NCBI GenBank assembly: GCA_021163905.1
Contig: JAGGTG010000133.1
Coordinates: 1 to 11,184 of the forward strand
DNA length: 11,184 nucleotides
Reading direction: 5' to 3'
Origin: Candidatus Aerophobota bacterium
GTDB taxonomy: Bacteria; Aerophobota; Aerophobia; Aerophobales; B3-G15
Positions within the stretch are counted from its first letter, which is position 1; every line of letters starts with the position of its first letter. Position numbers and translations under genes: made by a program. Positions 1 through 6,828 of the stretch are shown piece after piece. The notes below the pieces were generated by a model, which was given only the letters and a program-made list of their open reading frames with translations, made no database searches and was not told the DNA's origin.

Positions 1-57
1 AGGGCAAACTTTTCTGCTCGCCAAAAAGAGGCTTCCTTAGGGATACCCAGGAGCCTT
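1..57. repeat. Partial copy (R1) of palindromic intergenic element
   Basis: This copy shares an exact 38-bp match with positions 8281-8318 (window positions 13-50), and positions 1-12 match 8269-8280 with three differences. It is therefore the end portion of the element seen whole at 8165-8327, cut off by the window edge. The end motif GGCTCCTGGGTATCCC lies on the minus strand and is followed directly by the 9-bp array. No reading frame or transposase is associated with it. That it is a non-coding dispersed repeat is inferred from its three or four copies here. Confidence 0.85.
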
Positions 58-59
58 TT
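23..59 (-). terminator. Terminator-like hairpin downstream of leuB, possibly bidirectional
   Basis: On the minus strand GGCTCCT pairs with AGGAAGCC (one bulged base) around an inner GGG/CCC pair, and TCTTTTT follows. This is the form of an intrinsic terminator, placed downstream of leuB beyond the 9-bp array. Read on the plus strand, the same hairpin is followed by TTTT, so it could act both ways. The structure is seen; termination is inferred. Confidence 0.6.
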
Positions 60-60
60 A

Positions 61-307
61 AACCAAACACACCAGATGGACGAAATGGACGAGATAGACG
101 AGATAGACGGAACAGACGAGAAAGACGAGACAGACCCAACGACGCAATGACGCCTCGACCCACCGACCCACCAAATCAACCAAATAAACTAAATACACCA
201 AAGTAACCAAACACACCAGATAGACGAGATAGACGAAATAGACGAGAAAGACGAAATAGACGAGATAGACCCAATGACGCAACGACGCAACAGACGAGAT
301 AGACCAG
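61..307 (-). repeat. Degenerate 9-bp tandem array downstream of leuB
   Basis: On the minus strand the stretch is built of 9-mers of the type GTCTATYTS, broken by short 8-bp units such as GTTGCGTC. The array starts directly after the leuB stop codon and ends at the palindromic element. It contains a higher-order duplication: 61-153 and 205-288 are the same block, differing in length by exactly 9 bp. Because the unit is three codons long, frames through it stay open and read as Val-Tyr-Leu repeats. I treat those as artefacts because no ribosome site or non-repeat domain goes with them. Confidence 0.85.
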
Positions 308-1384
308 TTAGTTTTTCTCGCTCCGGATATGACCCACCACCATATCTCCTATCTCATCAGTTTTCAACCCGCTTCTGGCGGATAAATCCTTCAATTTACC
401 TGAGGAAAGAGTCTTAACAATAGCACTCTCGACAATTCTGGCAGCCTCTTCCTCTCCTATTGTGTCAAGCAGCATTTGCATAGCACAAATAGCAGCCATT
501 GGATTTATCACATTTTTGCCCGCATATTTGGGAGCAGAGCCATGAATTGGTTCAAACATCGATACTCCCTCAGGGTTAATATTAGCTCCTGCTGCTATCC
601 CCATTCCTCCCTGAATCATAGCTCCAAGATCGGTGATTATATCTCCAAACATATTACAGGTGACAATAACATCAAACCACTCTGGATTTTTAACCATCCA
701 CATACAGGTAGCATCTACAAAGGCATAGTCTTTTTCAATATCAGAATACTCCTCCCCTACCCTTCTAAAAACCCTTCTCCAGAGATCATGAGCATAGGTT
801 AAAACATTTGCCTTATCACAAAGCGTAACCTTTTTCTTTTTATCTCTTTTCCTTGCATATTCAAAGGCGTATCTCACACATCTCTCAACCCCCTTTCTTG
901 TGTTTATCATCTCCTGAACGGCAACCTCATCGGGGGTATCTTTTTTTACAAATCCTCCCACTCCAAGGTAAAGCCCCTCGGTGTTTTCCCTTACAACTAC
1001 AAAATCTATATCCTCCGGGCCTTTATCCTTGAGAGGAGTCCATACTCCTGGATAAAGCTTTATAGGACGAAGATTTATATACTGATCAAGCCCAAATCTT
1101 AATTTAAGTAAAATTCCTTTTTCTAAAATCCCGGGTTCCACTCTTGGATCGCCAACTGCACCAAGATAAATAGCATCCATTTGTTTTAGCTCTTCCAGAG
1201 CAGAATCGGGAAGTGTCTCCTTTGTTTTAAGGTATCTTTCTGCACCAAAATCATAGTTTATTAACCGAAACTTAAATCCTTTTTTATCTGCTACTGCTTT
1301 TAAAACTTTAATTCCCTCCCTTGTTACCTCAGGTCCAATGCCATCACCTGGAATTACCGCTATTTGATACTCCTTTCTGGCCAA
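308..1384 (-). CDS. leuB: 3-isopropylmalate dehydrogenase (LeuB-type beta-decarboxylating dehydrogenase)
   Basis: Oxidises and decarboxylates 3-isopropylmalate to 2-oxoisocaproate in cytosolic leucine synthesis. The 358-residue length is normal for the family. Visible residues are the IPGDGIGPEV start (11-20), the substrate arginines R96, R106 and R132, catalytic Y139 and K191, and metal-binding D248 and D252 in FGDIITDLGAM. The substrate loop GILLKLR (90-96) has Leu where isocitrate dehydrogenases carry Ser and Asn, which favours isopropylmalate. The coenzyme segment reads HGSAPKYAG (281-289), with Lys-Tyr where NAD-dependent enzymes have Asp, as in NADP isocitrate dehydrogenase. The start is TTG, fixed by AGGAGG seven bases upstream. 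It follows the RNase H-like gene by 23 bp, probably in one transcript. No other leu genes are present, so a related dehydrogenase role remains possible. Confidence 0.8.
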   Translation of the reverse strand: MARKEYQIAVIPGDGIGPEVTREGIKVLKAVADKKGFKFRLINYDFGAERYLKTKETLPDSALEELKQMDAIYLGAVGDPRVEPGILEKGILLKLRFGLDQYINLRPIKLYPGVWTPLKDKGPEDIDFVVVRENTEGLYLGVGGFVKKDTPDEVAVQEMINTRKGVERCVRYAFEYARKRDKKKKVTLCDKANVLTYAHDLWRRVFRRVGEEYSDIEKDYAFVDATCMWMVKNPEWFDVIVTCNMFGDIITDLGAMIQGGMGIAAGANINPEGVSMFEPIHGSAPKYAGKNVINPMAAICAMQMLLDTIGEEEAARIVESAIVKTLSSGKLKDLSARSGLKTDEIGDMVVGHIRSEKN

Positions 1385-1407
1385 ATTTTTTCCTCCTGTT
1401 AGTTTTT

Positions 1408-2190
1408 TTAAAATACTTTTTGTGCTCTTTCCTTCTTAATTAGAAAAAAAGGTAAAGACTGAACCATCTTTTCATATGTAAACTCCATCAGGTATTTTAA
1501 ATTAACCACATCCTCCCTGTTGTATTCCAGTAAAAGTTGTAGAGCCTCCGGTTCCCCGTCAAGATATCTATTCCAGAGAAGAACCGCATCGTAGCCATTT
1601 AAATTTCTGACCTTTCTGCATCTTTTTATCCCCAGTGTTTTTTCAACTTTTTTAAGTCCACCAAAATATCCCAGCTTCTGAAGAAAATACTTGAGGTCAA
1701 TATGTGCTTGAGGAAAATCCAGATCATCAAAGGAGCTTTTTAAAAAGGGAAGGTCGAATTGTTTACCGTTATAGGTAACTATAACAGAGTACTTTTTGAT
1801 AACCCTCGTAAATTCCTCAATGTTTTTTCCCTGAATAAAGAACTGGAGTTTTTCTCCATTGAACAATCCAATTACCGTGATATAATCTTTCCCTCCCCCA
1901 AGACCGGTGGTTTCAATATCAAGAAAAGCTGTTCTGTCTTTAAATTCTGGATAGAGCCTCCACATTTCCTTTTCAGGGAGGAGTTTTTTAAAGAAATGAA
2001 CATTTCCCCTTAAAAGTGCATCAAGGGAAAGTTTTATAAAAAGAGACAGATTTAAGCGGATTTTTTCTGGAAGTCTTACCTGGTGAGAATTCTTGAGATA
2101 ATCCTCCCAGCAGAGAATATTGTTTCGCCATAAAAATCGCTCTGTTCTTTCCCCAACCCCTGGAATATGGATAAAGGTATGTTTTAACAA
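1408..2190 (-). CDS. RNase H-like / DnaQ-type 3'-5' exonuclease domain protein (YprB-like)
   Basis: A 260-residue cytosolic protein, predicted to be a metal-dependent 3'-5' exonuclease. Residues 7-25 (IHIPGVGERTERFLW region) look like a helix-hairpin-helix DNA-contact motif. The exonuclease fold follows with an intact DEDD set: D91 and E93 in FLDIETTGLG, D146 in TYNGKQFD, and Y223/D227 in LEYNREDVVNL. This matches the RNase_H_2/YprB family, found in many bacteria and archaea; its substrate in the cell is not settled. The start is TTG at 2190 with AAAGGGG a few bases before it, and a good promoter lies just upstream. It is the first gene of a leftward pair with leuB, a pairing with no evident functional logic. 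The family is firm; the function is general only. Confidence 0.85.
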   Translation of the reverse strand: MLKHTFIHIPGVGERTERFLWRNNILCWEDYLKNSHQVRLPEKIRLNLSLFIKLSLDALLRGNVHFFKKLLPEKEMWRLYPEFKDRTAFLDIETTGLGGGKDYITVIGLFNGEKLQFFIQGKNIEEFTRVIKKYSVIVTYNGKQFDLPFLKSSFDDLDFPQAHIDLKYFLQKLGYFGGLKKVEKTLGIKRCRKVRNLNGYDAVLLWNRYLDGEPEALQLLLEYNREDVVNLKYLMEFTYEKMVQSLPFFLIKKERAQKVF

Positions 2191-2225
2191 AGTTGACCCC
2201 TTTCATTTTAGCATTTTGATTATTT

Positions 2226-2254
2226 ATTGTAGTTTCAGAGAAAGAGTATGTCAA
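2226..2254 (-). promoter_or_regulatory. Sigma-70 promoter for the RNase H-like gene and leuB
   Basis: On the minus strand TTGACA (2254-2249) and TACAAT (2231-2226) are separated by 17 bp, close to ideal. Transcription would start near 2219, about 30 bases before the TTG start codon at 2190. No promoter is visible in the 23-bp gap before leuB, so this one probably serves both genes. Confidence 0.8.
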
Positions 2255-2262
2255 CTTCAAAT

Positions 2263-2290
2263 TTGACGAAAATATTAAGTGTGGTATAAT
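2263..2290 (+). promoter_or_regulatory. Sigma-70 promoter of the pyr operon
   Basis: TTGACG (2263-2268) and a perfect TATAAT (2285-2290) are separated by 16 bp. The predicted start is near 2297, giving a leader of about 110 bases before pyrR. Its -35 hexamer lies only 8 bp from the -35 of the divergent promoter. Confidence 0.85.
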
Positions 2291-2296
2291 AAAGCT

Positions 2297-2390
2297 AACT
2301 TGTGAAAGAAAGGAGCAAAGCTCTCTGTGTGCAGTAAAAGCAAGTGGTACTGTTTAAATCCTTCTTGCCGCGGCAAGGAGGATTTTTTTT
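2297..2390 (+). promoter_or_regulatory. pyr operon leader with transcription attenuator
   Basis: The leader ends in a strong intrinsic terminator 16 bases before pyrR ATG. Upstream are segments that could compete with it: GCAAG (2340-2344) can pair with CTTGC (2364-2368) inside the terminator's left arm, and ACTTGT (2298-2303) can pair with GCAAGT (2340-2345), freeing the terminator. CAGTA/TACTG (2332-2336, 2348-2352) forms another small hairpin. A premature terminator before pyrR is typical of PyrR-controlled operons, but I see no match to the conserved PyrR-binding loop (UCCNGNGAGGYU type). The terminator is firm; the switching scheme is inference. Confidence 0.65.
2357..2390 (+). terminator. 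Intrinsic terminator (attenuator) before pyrR
   Basis: AATCCTTCTTGCC (2357-2369) pairs with GGCAAGGAGGATT (2372-2384) with one G-U pair, enclosing a tight CGCG loop and followed by eight T residues (2383-2390). Lying between a clear promoter and the first gene, it should act as an attenuator. Confidence 0.9.
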
Positions 2391-2405
2391 ATAGGAAGGT
2401 ATCTT

Positions 2406-2945
2406 ATGAAAATAATGGATAAACAGGAGATAGAAAAAGTCCTTTTTTCGCTCTGTAAAAAGATTCTAAAGGAAAATGAGGATCTTGATAGTTTGGTAAC
2501 AGTTGGAATTCAGAGAAGAGGAGCAATTCTTGCCCGGAGAATAAGTAAGATCATCCAAAAATTAAAAGGGGGAAAAATACCTGTGGGAACTTTAGATATC
2601 ACCCTTTACAGAGATGATCTATCGAGAATCTCCTACCAGCCAATTTTGAGAAGTACAGATATACCATTTCCCATAGATGATAGGTGTGTATTGTTGGTTG
2701 ATGATGTTCTGTATACAGGAAGGACTGTTAGAGCCGCTCTTGATGCCCTTCTTGATATTGGACGTCCCAGAAAGATAAAATTACTGGTTCTTATAGACAG
2801 GGGTCATCGAGAACTACCCATTCAGGCAGACTATGTGGGAAGAAAAGTATCTACTTCACCTGATCAGATGGTCGAGCTAAGAGTAGCAGAGATAGACGGA
2901 GAAGAAGAAGTTATTATTCTTGACGGTCAGAAAGATGAAATTTGA
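2406..2945 (+). CDS. pyrR: PyrR: bifunctional pyr operon regulator / uracil phosphoribosyltransferase
   Basis: Family members bind pyr leader RNA in response to UMP/UTP, and many also make UMP from uracil and PRPP. The 179-residue length is normal. LDITLYRDDLS (63-73), the PRPP loop VLLVDDVLYTGRT (95-107) and IDRGHRELPI (130-139) closely match Bacillus subtilis PyrR. By alignment from memory, however, positions equivalent to Thr18, Arg19 and His22 are Phe14, Ser15 and Lys18, and Arg146 is Gln140; Arg141 is kept (R135). Those residues are tied to RNA binding in B. subtilis, so RNA recognition here may differ. The ATG is preceded by AGGAAGG at good spacing. First gene of the operon; its end overlaps the pyrB start by 11 bp. 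Confidence 0.93.
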   Translation: MKIMDKQEIEKVLFSLCKKILKENEDLDSLVTVGIQRRGAILARRISKIIQKLKGGKIPVGTLDITLYRDDLSRISYQPILRSTDIPFPIDDRCVLLVDDVLYTGRTVRAALDALLDIGRPRKIKLLVLIDRGHRELPIQADYVGRKVSTSPDQMVELRVAEIDGEEEVIILDGQKDEI

Positions 2946-3849
2946 GCGAAAAGACCTTCTTGATATACAAAGCCTATCTGTAGATGAGATTAACCTTATT
3001 CTTGATACTGCAAAATCGTTTCGTCAGGTTTTAGAGCGACCTATAAAGAAGGTTCCCACCTTAAGGGGAAAAACAATTGCAAATCTCTTTTTTGAACCAA
3101 GTACCAGAACAAAGCTATCCTTTGAATTATCGGCTAAAAGATTAAGTGCTGATCTTTTAAATTTTTCCTCTTCTACAAGTAGTGTTCTCAAAGGTGAAAC
3201 ACTGCTTGATACGGCTAAAAACATCATGGCTATGAAAGTTGATGCTCTTATTGTAAGACACTCCCTTCCTGGAGCACCTCATCTTCTCGCTACTTACCTG
3301 CCAATAAGTATCATTAATGCTGGAGACGGAGCTCATGAACATCCAACTCAGGGGCTTCTTGACCTTTACAGTATTCGAGAAAAAAAGGGAAAAATAGAAG
3401 GTCTAAGTGTAGCTATAATAGGTGATATTACTCACTCTCGTGTGGCACGTTCCGACATATGGGGATTAACTAAACTGGGAGCAAAGGTAAGAGTTTGTGG
3501 ACCACCTACTCTTATTCCCGTAGAAATTGAAAAGATGGGGGTAGAAGTTGTATACAATGTGGAAGAGGCTCTTGCAGGATGTGATGTTGTTATTATGCTA
3601 AGAATTCAACAGGAAAGACAGAGTGCATCATTTATACCCACTATTCTGGAATACAGAGAATTTTTCTCCCTTGATGAGAGGAAACTAAAGTTCCTCAAAC
3701 CCGATGCCATAATTATGCACCCGGGGCCTGTAAACAGAGGGGTGGAGCTTCCAGCAAAATTAGCCGATGGCAGGCGAAGTATTATTTTAAATCAGGTTAC
3801 CAATGGAATTGCAGTAAGGATGGCTGTTCTTTATCTTTTATTGACATAG
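2935..3849 (+). CDS. pyrB: Aspartate carbamoyltransferase, catalytic chain
   Basis: Joins carbamoyl phosphate and aspartate to give N-carbamoyl-aspartate, the committed step of UMP synthesis; cytosolic trimer. All key segments are present: the carbamoyl-phosphate loop FFEPSTRTK (52-60), K86 in SSVLKGET, R108, HPTQG with H136 and Q139, R169, the aspartate-binding R223/Q225, and HPGPVNRG (262-269). I start at ATG 2935, inside the end of pyrR (11-bp overlap, hence coupled translation). This gives 304 residues, beginning like other bacterial PyrB. A TTG at 2920 would add only five residues. No regulatory pyrI is seen. The PyrR-PyrB-PyrC order resembles Gram-positive and Thermus-type operons. Confidence 0.96.
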   Translation: MKFERKDLLDIQSLSVDEINLILDTAKSFRQVLERPIKKVPTLRGKTIANLFFEPSTRTKLSFELSAKRLSADLLNFSSSTSSVLKGETLLDTAKNIMAMKVDALIVRHSLPGAPHLLATYLPISIINAGDGAHEHPTQGLLDLYSIREKKGKIEGLSVAIIGDITHSRVARSDIWGLTKLGAKVRVCGPPTLIPVEIEKMGVEVVYNVEEALAGCDVVIMLRIQQERQSASFIPTILEYREFFSLDERKLKFLKPDAIIMHPGPVNRGVELPAKLADGRRSIILNQVTNGIAVRMAVLYLLLT

Positions 3850-3968
3850 GATTTTTCCAATTTTAAAGTTCGGTTCTATGTTCAGGATTAAAAATTAGGA
3901 ACACGAGAATATAAAAGATCAACTATTAACCTTGAGCTTTGAATATAGAACAAATTAAAGAAGGGAAA
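3850..3968 (+). other. pyrB-pyrC intergenic spacer with long imperfect inverted repeat
   Basis: This 119-bp gap is the only sizeable space inside an otherwise tight operon. GTTCTATGTTCA (3873-3884) pairs with TGAATATAGAAC (3940-3951), one G-U pair, and a second pairing, CAGGATTAA (3883-3891) with TTAACCTTG (3926-3934), can extend inward. There is no T-tract, so it is not an intrinsic terminator. It may be an mRNA processing or stability structure, or an eroded small inverted-repeat insert. Its right arm ends 17 bases before the pyrC ATG. Confidence 0.55.
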
Positions 3969-5267
3969 ATGTCTATACTGATTAAAAGAGGAATGGTTGT
4001 GGATCCGGCTTCTCATCGGGAAGATGTACTGGATATACTTATAGAAGATAAAATCATAAAAAAAATAGGTAAAGATATAAAATCTTATGGAGCAGAGGTT
4101 ATAGATGCCAGGGAAAAAATAGTGATTCCCGGACTTGTTGATCTTCACACTCACCTTCGTGAACCAGGTAGGGAGGATGAGGAGACTATTCGAACCGGAA
4201 CCCTTGCTGCGGCAAAAGGTGGCTTTACCACTATATGCTGTATGCCAAATACCAACCCTCCTATAGATAATCCCACTGTTGTTAAGTATATATACAGGGA
4301 AGCAGAGAAAAATGGAGTGGTGGAAGTTCTTCCTGTAGGTACTATAAGCTACAGGCGGGAAGGAAAAAAACTATCCGAGATGGGCAGGTTAAAAGAATCA
4401 GGTGTAGTTGGATTCTCTGATGATGGTAGCTGGGTGGTTGATTCCAATCTAATGCGAAGAGCTCTTGAGTATGCAAAGATGTTTAATTTACCCATTATAT
4501 CTCACTGTGAGGATCCTTACCTTAGCAAAGATGGGGTTATGAATGAGGGGTACTGGTCAACCGTTCTTGGCTTACCAGGAATACCCGCAGAGGCAGAGGA
4601 GATAGCAATTTTCAGGGATCTATCTCTTGCCAGGTTAACCGGTTCTAAACTCCACATTGCCCATTTATCCACCCGTGGAGGAGTAGAGCTTATCAGGAAA
4701 GCCAAACAGGAAAATATAAAGGTAAGCTGTGAGGTTACCCCCCACCATCTTGCTCTTTGCGATGAAGCGGTAAAGAATTTTGATACAAATACAAAGGTCA
4801 ATCCTCCCCTGAGAACCGGCAAAGATATTGAGGCTTTAAAAGATGGTTTGAGGGAAGGTGTTATAGATATAATTGCTACCGATCATGCTCCCCATACCCA
4901 GGAGGAAAAGGAACTTGAATATTCAAGATCCCCTTTTGGGATCATAGGTCTTGAAACAGCACTCAGCCTGGTAATTAAAGAACTGGTAGAGCCGGGGATA
5001 TTAAGTTTTATGGAGGCGATAGCTAAATTGACCATAAATCCCTCCAGAATTATTGGCATTGACAGGGGGAAAATAAGGGAAGGATCAATGGCTAACCTGG
5101 CTGTAGTGGATCTTTCCCGGAGCTGGCAGGTAAAAGAGGAGGAGTTTTTCTCCTTAAGTAAGAATTCTGCATTTATTGGCTGGACTCTTCCCGGAAAAGT
5201 TGAGTTTACCATTTGTAAGGGAAAGATAGTTTACAGTGAAGATTTAGAATTTTTGCACGAGTTTTAA
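3969..5267 (+). CDS. pyrC: Dihydroorotase, type I (bacterial PyrC/PyrAA-associated class)
   Basis: Closes carbamoyl-aspartate to dihydroorotate, the third step of UMP synthesis. The metal site is complete: HTHLR (60-64), H179 in ISHCED, H232 in HIAHLS and D305 in TDHAPHT. N94 lies in the CMPNTNPP substrate motif. FSDDG (149-153) places Asp where many amidohydrolases have a carboxylated Lys, as in Aquifex and Bacillus type I enzymes; in Aquifex this class needs PyrB for full activity, and pyrB is next door. I start at ATG 3969, with GAAGGG just upstream, giving 432 residues, normal for the family. A TTG at 3939 would add ten unconserved residues without a ribosome site and would lie in the upstream inverted repeat. 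Confidence 0.95.
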   Translation: MSILIKRGMVVDPASHREDVLDILIEDKIIKKIGKDIKSYGAEVIDAREKIVIPGLVDLHTHLREPGREDEETIRTGTLAAAKGGFTTICCMPNTNPPIDNPTVVKYIYREAEKNGVVEVLPVGTISYRREGKKLSEMGRLKESGVVGFSDDGSWVVDSNLMRRALEYAKMFNLPIISHCEDPYLSKDGVMNEGYWSTVLGLPGIPAEAEEIAIFRDLSLARLTGSKLHIAHLSTRGGVELIRKAKQENIKVSCEVTPHHLALCDEAVKNFDTNTKVNPPLRTGKDIEALKDGLREGVIDIIATDHAPHTQEEKELEYSRSPFGIIGLETALSLVIKELVEPGILSFMEAIAKLTINPSRIIGIDRGKIREGSMANLAVVDLSRSWQVKEEEFFSLSKNSAFIGWTLPGKVEFTICKGKIVYSEDLEFLHEF

Positions 5268-5271
5268 AAAA

Positions 5272-6825
5272 ATGGATAAGAAAAAAATAATGATCTTAGG
5301 AGGTGGTCCCAACAGAATTGGTCAGGGAATAGAGTTTGATTATTGCTGCGTTCAGGCAGCATTTGCTCTTAAAGAAGATGGATATGAGGTAATTATGGTT
5401 AACTGTAATCCAGAAACTGTTAGTACAGATTATGATACATCGGACAAGCTGTATTTTGAACCCCTAACTGTAGAGGATGTTTTAAATATATACGATAAAG
5501 AAAAACCTGGAGGAGTAATTGTCCAGTTTGGTGGACAGACTCCCCTGAATATAGCAAAGGATCTGATGCAAGAAGGAGTTCCTATAATTGGTACTTCTCC
5601 GGAAAGTATAGATAGAGCGGAGGATAGAAAAAAATTCTCCCAGCTTATTCAAAAGCTTAACTTAAGGCAACCTCCCAATGGAACAGGAATGTCATTTAGT
5701 GAGGCAAGGCGGATTGCAAAAAAAATAGGCTATCCTGTTCTGGTGAGACCTTCCTATGTTCTGGGTGGAAGGGCTATGGAGATAGTTTACGATGAGAGCT
5801 CTCTTGAGCAGTATATGCGAGAGGCAGTGGATGTATCACCTGATCACCCGGTGCTTATAGATAAGTTTATAGAAGAGGCAATTGAGGTGGATATTGATGC
5901 GGTAGCTGATGGGGAAAGGTGTGTTATAGGTGGTATTATGGAACATATTGAAGAGGCAGGTGTTCACTCCGGGGATAGTTCCTGCAGTCTTCCTCCTTAC
6001 ACTCTTTCCAGAGAAATTATAGAGAGATTAAAAAAGCAAACTTACGCTCTTGCCAGAGAGCTTCAGGTTGTTGGTCTTATAAATATTCAGTGTGCAATAA
6101 AAGACAATGAGATTTATATCCTTGAGGTTAATCCAAGAGCATCAAGAACAGTTCCGTTTGTTGGGAAAGCAACAGGGGTTCCTCTTGCAAAAATAGCAAC
6201 CAAGGTAATGGTAGGGAAAAAATTAACCAGTTTGGGATTTACCAGAGAAAAGGAGATAAAACATATTGCAGTAAAAGAGGCTGTGTTTCCCTTTGTCAGG
6301 TTTCCAGGAGTGGATATAATTCTTGGTCCAGAAATGAGATCAACAGGAGAGGTTATGGGTATCTCTGATAATTTTGGTATAGCCTTTGCCAAAGCTCAAA
6401 TGGGAGCGGGGTTATCTCTTCCCCTTGGAGGAAATGTTTTTATATCCGTTGCAGATAAGGATAAGCCTTCCATTATTCCCATTGCAAAAGAGCTGCAAAG
6501 TTTAGGTTTTAAAATTATAGCTACCTCAGGTACAGCTTCTGTACTTAAAAAAAATGGGATTGAAGTTAAAGCGGTAAAGAAAATTGCCGAGGGACGTCCT
6601 CACGTAGAGGATTATATAAAAAACGGAGAAATACAACTTATTCTTAACACTCCAATTGGTAAAGGACCTAAATTTGATGAATACAGGATCAGAAGAGAAG
6701 CAACTATCCGCCAGATTCCCATTATAACCACTATTCCAGGTGCAAGAGCGGCAGTTGATGGAATTAAAGCTATGAAAACCGGAAAACTACAGGTAAAACC
6801 TCTTCAGGAGTATCACCAACCTTAA
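5272..6825 (+). CDS. carB: Carbamoyl-phosphate synthetase large chain, C-terminal half (CarB2)
   Basis: This is only the second half of CarB: the carbamoyl-phosphate-forming ATP-grasp unit plus the allosteric MGS-like domain, 517 residues against about 1070 for the full chain. It begins at the domain boundary (KKIMILGGGPNRIGQGIEFD, residues 4-23) and has the ATP-grasp LEVNPRAS motif (284-291). The MGS domain runs from about 387; ATSGTAS, EGRPH and NTP resemble the UMP-binding pocket of the E. coli enzyme, so UMP feedback is likely. Clean edges and intact motifs argue for a natural split, as in Aquifex and Methanocaldococcus, rather than a broken gene. ATG lies 4 bp after the pyrC stop without a ribosome site, so translation is probably coupled. 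carA and carB1 are not in this window. Confidence 0.93.
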   Translation: MDKKKIMILGGGPNRIGQGIEFDYCCVQAAFALKEDGYEVIMVNCNPETVSTDYDTSDKLYFEPLTVEDVLNIYDKEKPGGVIVQFGGQTPLNIAKDLMQEGVPIIGTSPESIDRAEDRKKFSQLIQKLNLRQPPNGTGMSFSEARRIAKKIGYPVLVRPSYVLGGRAMEIVYDESSLEQYMREAVDVSPDHPVLIDKFIEEAIEVDIDAVADGERCVIGGIMEHIEEAGVHSGDSSCSLPPYTLSREIIERLKKQTYALARELQVVGLINIQCAIKDNEIYILEVNPRASRTVPFVGKATGVPLAKIATKVMVGKKLTSLGFTREKEIKHIAVKEAVFPFVRFPGVDIILGPEMRSTGEVMGISDNFGIAFAKAQMGAGLSLPLGGNVFISVADKDKPSIIPIAKELQSLGFKIIATSGTASVLKKNGIEVKAVKKIAEGRPHVEDYIKNGEIQLILNTPIGKGPKFDEYRIRREATIRQIPIITTIPGARAAVDGIKAMKTGKLQVKPLQEYHQP

Positions 6826-6828
6826 ATT

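Noticed and set aside
58..282. Open frame reading Val-Tyr-Leu/Val-Tyr-Phe repeats on the minus strand
   Set aside because: It is the 9-bp array read in codons. There is no ribosome site or non-repeat domain, and other frames of the array are open too.
61..307. Possible CRISPR array
   Set aside because: Units are 8-9 bp without unique spacers of constant length, and no cas gene is near.
2021..2260. 79-codon minus-strand frame starting upstream of the RNase H-like gene
   Set aside because: It overlaps the exonuclease N-terminus in another frame and shows no family motif. The exonuclease frame carries the conserved helix-hairpin-helix.
2302..2337. Eleven-codon GTG frame in the pyr leader as a regulatory leader peptide
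   Set aside because: No Shine-Dalgarno site, a GTG start almost at the predicted transcript start, and no run of codons tied to pyrimidine supply.
2920..2934. TTG start for pyrB five codons upstream
   Set aside because: ATG 2935 gives the usual N-terminus and length and overlaps pyrR in a typical coupled arrangement.
3939..3968. TTG start for pyrC ten codons upstream
   Set aside because: No ribosome site, it lies in the inverted repeat, and the added residues are not part of the dihydroorotase fold.
5272..6825. carB as a pseudogene truncated at its 5' end
   Set aside because: The reading frame begins cleanly at a domain boundary with intact active-site and allosteric motifs, as in natural split CarB proteins.
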